Source: Flectonema sp. DT1601 | Taxonomy: Eukaryota > Euglenozoa > Diplonemea > Diplonemida > Diplonemidae | Reading direction: 5' to 3' | NCBI GenBank assembly: GCA_964019425.1 | Contig: OZ025809.1 | Span: 975,588 to 1,039,587 of the forward strand | Length of the DNA: 64,000 bases | Shown: positions 59,501 to 64,000 of the stretch, one piece after another | Layout of the letters: the number at the start of each line of letters is the position of its first letter | Position numbering within the stretch: the first letter of the stretch is position 1 | Made by a program: the position numbers and the translations under genes | Notes under the pieces: model-generated | Databases searched by the model: none | What the model was told of the DNA's origin: nothing | Seen by the model: the letters and a program-made list of their open reading frames with translations, nothing else

Positions 59501-60260
59501 TAACGTTAATAAAGAGATTCGTTCAGGGATTGCTGCTGATGGTTCAAAGATGTACGCAGTGATTGGAGGAGTTGATACTATTTACTATTCAATGCTTGAT
59601 AGTTCTGGAAGTGAAATTATATCCCAGGACCCGTTAGAAATCGACAGCTTCAGTACTGACGACAATCCTTCGATAGCAGTAATTGCATTCGGAGTTCAAG
59701 TAGCTGTCTACCACGTTAGAGATAAAGACGGTGATGGATATGGTGTTTATGGTGCAGTTCGCTCTGCTGGTGGTATTCAAAATGACTTTTTTCACATCAG
59801 CGTAGATCATATTTCAGGTGATCAAATGAACCCCGACATCTTAGCCCTGGCTGATGGTGGCTATGCTGTCGCATACGTCAGCTCTGGTCAGGTTGTTATT
59901 AAGAAATACGATCAATTTCATAATGTGGTTCTAATGGCTGGACAGACCTCTACGGTACTGACAGCTGTTGGACAATTTGGTTCACATCCGAAGATTTCAG
60001 AAACAGGATCAATAATTACAGTTTTATGGCATTCTCTTGATAATCAGAACACAGGAATTATTGGACAGAGAATCACACCCAGCGGACTTTATGATTCTCA
60101 ATTTCAAGTTTCTGGAAGTGATTCGTTGGATTCAAACCCTTCTTTTGTTGCTAATTCAGGTCATGTTTTGTACGTAGCTTTCACAAGATTTGACGAAACT
60201 ACACTAAAGTACAGAATAGGTCTTATGTCTTATTCAGGAAATGTTCCTTTGATCTTTTAA
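56569..60260 (+). CDS. Large secreted protein of bacterial-type VVW(Q/E)S...DG repeats
   Basis: Two exons (56569-57994, 58318-60260) and a 323-nt phase-1 intron, 1122 aa. An N-terminal signal peptide is clear (hydrophobic VIIFVFLILS, likely cleavage after GRA, ~23). The rest is made of ~50-60-residue units with the pattern P-x-(I/V)-A-x-L-x-(D/N)-G-x-x-V-V-W-x-S-x-x-x-DG-S-G-x-G-I-x-x-(Q/R), then a short strand and (F/I)-x-(I/V)-N-x-x-T-x-G-DQ. Units are well preserved around residues 400-560 and 580-720, more eroded elsewhere. The same unit is common in bacterial extracellular adhesin-like calcium-binding proteins. No membrane anchor or GPI signal ends the protein (SGNVPLIF). The role could be adhesion or surface coat. 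The acceptor AG lies at 56560-56561. Exon 2 is the source of the inverted fragment at 27843-28032. Confidence 0.85.
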
Positions 60261-62140
60261 TTTATGTGTCCTTTGACATTATCGTTATTTCATTCTAGCT
60301 CTGAAAAAGAAAAACACCCGCAATTCCGTTTTTTTTAATTTACATTATTATCTCTCGTTGATTGGTTCTTTGTAAGATGCTCTCTCCTCTCGGTTTAATT
60401 GCATACGGCTATTTTATATATTTTTTTTGTGCATTTAACAAGTATTGTAAGAACGAAAAAGAATGTTGGCAGCACACGTAAACCTCCTTTAGCTTTATCA
60501 GTTTAAGTCGGTTCACGGTTTCGTGCACAAACAAAAAATCACAGTGTTATATCATTATTTTCTGTATAGTTGAAGTTAAAGCCAATTCTTTTTTCCCCTT
60601 CCATTTGAATTGATGAACAGGTCTTGTTGTCAACATCACTCAACAATAAGATCAAAAATATTCCTTTATTTACGACGTGTGGTTCTGTTGACGGCAAATG
60701 TCAATAATTCTTTAGGCTGTGGGATACTCCGAATTTCTTGTCTTCCAATCGCTTCTAATTAACAGCGTGAGTTCGTTTAGGAAGTGGTGTGTCTGTGTGC
60801 AGAGTTTTATCATTTTATTGTACTTCGTTGAGGTGGAATAAATGTTTTTAAAAAAAAAAAATATAAATTTTTGTAACTCATGAAATGTAGCAACCCACTT
60901 CCTCTAAGTGACTCACTAGTTGTTCTATTGCGTGCGGTGGTACATTTAAATCTTTCGTACAGCCATTCCTCTCCTTATGAATGCGATTGGTTCGCTTGTT
61001 GTTTTTTTATACCTACAATGAGGTAGATTATGTAGAACTCAGTTGTGAGTGCAATACTCAGTTCGGTTTTGTTTCTTTCTTCCGCTCTTTTTTTTTTTTT
61101 TTTTTTTTTTGAGTTTTTTTCAAATGTTATTTTCGCATTCTTCTATTTTGCTTTACAACTGAAGGCAATTTCTAATGGTCATCTTCGGTTGGTAACATTT
61201 TGTGTCGTTCTGGTTGAGAACTCTCTCAGTTTTAGGACAGGCGTCGCTTCTCGGATTTCCTTCTGAGATGCGAAAGTGTCTGTTTTGAAGTGCCAAAGCA
61301 CGGATTTTCTGTTTTCATATTATCACACAAGACGCTATCATGTGTGGAAAAGATCTCTTTTGTTGTCTATTGTGGATCACCATTTTAAGACGAGAATCTG
61401 ATTACGTGGTGTTGACTCTTTAGCATCTGTGACAATTAACCTGTTTGACCTTTAAATAATTATAGTGAAAGATGGGTGTGGTCTTTGATGCGACAATACT
61501 AACTGACAACACGCGACAAAATAATAATATTCTCTGCTGCAGCCCTAGCGGTTGGCTGCTGTTATTCCCTTTTCTTGTATTACTTTATTTTTCCATCTAA
61601 CTACCAAACTAACTCTTTTTTCATTGACAAGCTCTGCTAACTATTTGTTAACTTCTGCAACCCGCAGAGGAGTTCGAATTCGCTTCCGATTTTTTTTTCT
61701 TCTTCTTTTTCGGCTTTTCCTTTTTTTTGTTTCTTTTACGCAAGGGGTACTCAAACGACGTGTTCTCTTCGATAGAAGTTCACTTGATGTGAATTTCTTT
61801 TGAGCATTTGGAAACACATTTATGAGAACTCATAATCTTCCTTTCTAGGAATTATCTAACAATACTATCCTCGTCTACTACCAGTACCACCAGTACTACC
61901 AGCACCAAGTATTAGTAGTTCCGGTACTTACGAATAAGTGAAGAGAAGGTTGGCCAACAATCTACGAGAAGTACGATTGTTTAGTTCAAAACTATCTTCT
62001 TTCAGGAAATAAATGACAGCTTCGAAAGACTTCGTGAGGAATCCGTGAGGATGTGAATTCAGTCTGTTGGGTTGACGGTTAGTGATATTATCCAAACTAA
62101 CTATTATTTCTAAACAAGTATTCCAACACATCAAAAGAAG
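60261..62140. other. 1.9-kb spacer
   Basis: No coding region is supported. T runs occur near 61087-61111. A degenerate ACCAGTACC-like repeat is seen around 61879-61906. Candidate acceptors upstream of the next gene are TTTCTAG near 61850 and a weaker AAAAG just before 62138. Confidence 0.55.
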
Positions 62141-63548
62141 ATGTCGTACCGCCCAGCGGTAGTGTCTGGTAAGCCAGGTAGGAAGAGCTCACCAGAAGAT
62201 GCTGCTCTCGGAGTTGCAGCGGGAGCAGCAATAGATGCTTTAAGATCAGAGAGGAAACCTGATGACAGAAGATCGAGGTCCAGGTCGAGAACAAGAAGGG
62301 GGAAATCGAGAAGAGGACGATCATCGACGTCTTCATCATCGAGTTCGTCAGCTGCAAAGAGTCGAAGACGTCGTTCGAGATCCCGAAGAGGGTCATCGAG
62401 AAGCCGCAGTCGAAGCCACAGCAGACGCGGACGTAGTGGACATGTCGGAAGCTCACCGAAGTCCATGTCCCCTCGCGGTGGTGTTGTTCACGGTGAGAGT
62501 AATTCATTCGCTCAGTTAACTTGTTATGATGATCATGACAAGGCTCCAGAAGATCGATTGAAGATCGCTCTCAACAGCACCCCTGAGTTTGAAGCTTCTG
62601 CAGCAGTCGTAAGAGGAACCTTGTCAATTGATGGAGTCAACTATTCAACTTTTGAAGCACACAAGAAAGATAAGCCGCACTACACGGAGAGGTTTTTAGA
62701 TTCTCTTCGAGAGGATATTATTAGTGAAGTTGGAAATGGTGTTCGTAAGGAAGACATTTTATTAAAAGTCTATCCTGGAAGTGTTAAAACTGTTGTTCTA
62801 CACTACGATGAAGGTACTCCTCAACAGATTGCGAGAGGTGACTGGAAACCAGAAGATCCAAAACTGATCAACGCTGACTGGTCGTTCACTGTCGACTACG
62901 CTATTAGAGCGAGAAATAACACTCGGCAACAACGTATTGCTGCCGCCATGTTTGCAGTTCTTTCTTCAGATGAAGGTTTAAATACTTACAAAACACGACA
63001 CGCGTATGTAAAATGGTTAGACCCCACCTACGGTGATCCTCGTCGTGTTGCTATTAGACGTCCAGCATTACAATCTGATTTGGTGTCGAAATCACAGGAG
63101 TACACACTTCAGGATAATTTAATTATTGAACCTCCTGCAACGAGAGCAATCTCACCACAAAGAAAAGTACCAGTTGATGGCGTGTATCCGGCCTCTCCGA
63201 AGGTTTTTACACCTAACAGAGTTCTTCCGGAGATCCAGAGAGACACAACAAGTACTGCATTCATTCACGATGAGCACAATACGATGTTCCGCTCCCCTCA
63301 GCCTGGAACAATTTATCATCATCCGCCAGGCTCTCCAGAGCGTGAGCGTTCAATGGCTAAGAACTTGGAGAATGCTGCTCGACACCACTCTTCACCTATT
63401 CACGCTTCTCCTATGCACGGATCCCCCGCTCACGAGGTTTGTAATTTTGAAACTAAAAACTGATCCACTTAAGTTGTAACGTTTTTGAATGACGACATCA
63501 AACACAACAAACAAACAGATATTCTTATCCCCGGAGAAGAACATGTGA
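62141..63548 (+). CDS. RS-rich protein with a flagellate-type alpha/beta module
   Basis: Two exons (62141-63436, 63519-63548), 441 aa. The 82-nt phase-0 intron starts GTTTGT and ends ACAAACAG; the last exon encodes only nine residues (IFLSPEKNM). Residues ~36-105 are an Arg/Ser domain (RRSRSRSRTRRGKSRRGRSS), typical of SR-type splicing proteins, but no RRM follows. Instead residues ~150-235 hold a module, FLDSLREDIISEVGNG ... ILLKVYPGSVKTVVLHY, whose helix-strand pattern and GSV motif resemble a module widespread in kinetoplastid flagellar and cytoskeletal proteins. The C-terminal part is Pro/Ser/His-rich with HASPMHGSPAH repeats. Function unknown; nuclear or cytoskeletal. Confidence 0.8.
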
Positions 63549-64000
63549 TTGTGATGGTCGGCAGTGAGTTAGAAGCTGTGATGCGATGTACTCGGAGTTG
63601 AAAGAAAATTTATTCTCCTACACCCGCACCCCTCCCTTTCCCATTTGTTTGTACAATCGAGTTTATTCTATGTTTAATAAGGGCGTTACTCCCTTCCAAA
63701 ACCACCCCAGTTGTTAACGCGTTTACTGTGTGAGTGTTGCGATCGACCCTTGCTCTGTGTAGTTACGTAAGATGAGACCTTTCCAACTTTAATATCACAT
63801 CGAGTGAGGTGAGGTGTGGATGTTATTTGCTACTCAGATATTACTCTTCACTCAACAATGTGATTACCGCACTCTGTTACAGTTGTGGGATTCTAAAGGT
63901 GACAAAGACCGTGTGGTTGGTATTAAAATTTGAAAATGGAATACTCTTTGTGCGTATCTTATGATGAATCGCAAATTATATCCAACAGCAGTCATCTGGT
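63549..64000. other. Spacer at the window end
   Basis: 3' UTR of the RS-rich gene and spacer. An acceptor-like TATCCAACAG near 63988 suggests that another + strand gene starts just beyond the window. No coding region is visible. Confidence 0.45.

Noticed and set aside
61660-61690. Possible tRNA T-arm (GAGTTCGAATTC)
   Set aside because: No stem can be formed around the loop and no acceptor, D or anticodon arm is present.

Overview
The window looks like nuclear DNA of a unicellular eukaryote, most likely a free-living flagellate. About 64 kb carries 18 protein genes, all on the + strand, and one tRNA gene on the - strand. The genes use the standard code with all three stops. They have few, short GT-AG introns, with donors often GTATGT and acceptors A-rich and ending AACAG. 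Long gene-free spacers are full of poly-T and poly-A runs. Nearly every start codon has a plausible acceptor AG 5 to about 120 nt upstream, usually with no AUG between the two. Together with the one-directional gene order this suggests polycistronic transcription with spliced-leader trans-splicing, as in Euglenozoa. The alpha-tubulin (K40, C-terminal EEY, Euglenozoa-like tail) fits that, but the lineage stays an inference.

Layout. 0.4-6.2 kb: a tau-tubulin-kinase-like CK1 kinase ending in a CaaX box, then a Plus3-RING fusion protein with a (CAA)n repeat inside an intron. 6.8-18.9 kb: a gene-dense block with an unknown protein, an AMI1-like amidase, a MYG1 exonuclease, two unknown proteins, a putatively myristoylated protein with three Sld2/FAM13-like repeats, and a putatively myristoylated and palmitoylated MGCC protein. 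18.9-32.7 kb: repeat-rich and gene-poor, holding a claudin/amastin-like four-TM protein, an eIF4E-binding 4E-T-like protein, direct duplications, dispersed repeats, and a near-perfect inverted 190-bp copy of part of the secreted-protein gene 31 kb downstream. 32.7-50.9 kb: WD40 protein, alpha-tubulin, PPWD1-like WD40-cyclophilin, TPR protein, PDZ-like protein, a membrane protein with three ubiquitin-like domains and an Apple/PAN-like ectodomain, calpain-7, tRNA-Ser(CGA) and a PSP1-domain protein. 50.9-64 kb: mostly spacer, with a large secreted protein built of bacterial-type WxS/DG repeats and an RS-rich protein.

No operon-like functional grouping is evident; neighbours look unrelated, as expected if position reflects shared transcription only. 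Recurrent themes are signalling and cytoskeleton (TTBK, tubulin, calpain-7), RNA and chromatin (Plus3, 4E-T-like, PPWD1, PSP1, MYG1) and membrane or surface proteins (claudin-like, UBL-PAN, secreted repeat protein). Four genes carry upstream AUGs in the predicted leader, two as micro-uORFs whose stop overlaps the main AUG. No rRNA gene, CRISPR array, transposase, reverse transcriptase or virus-like element was recognised.
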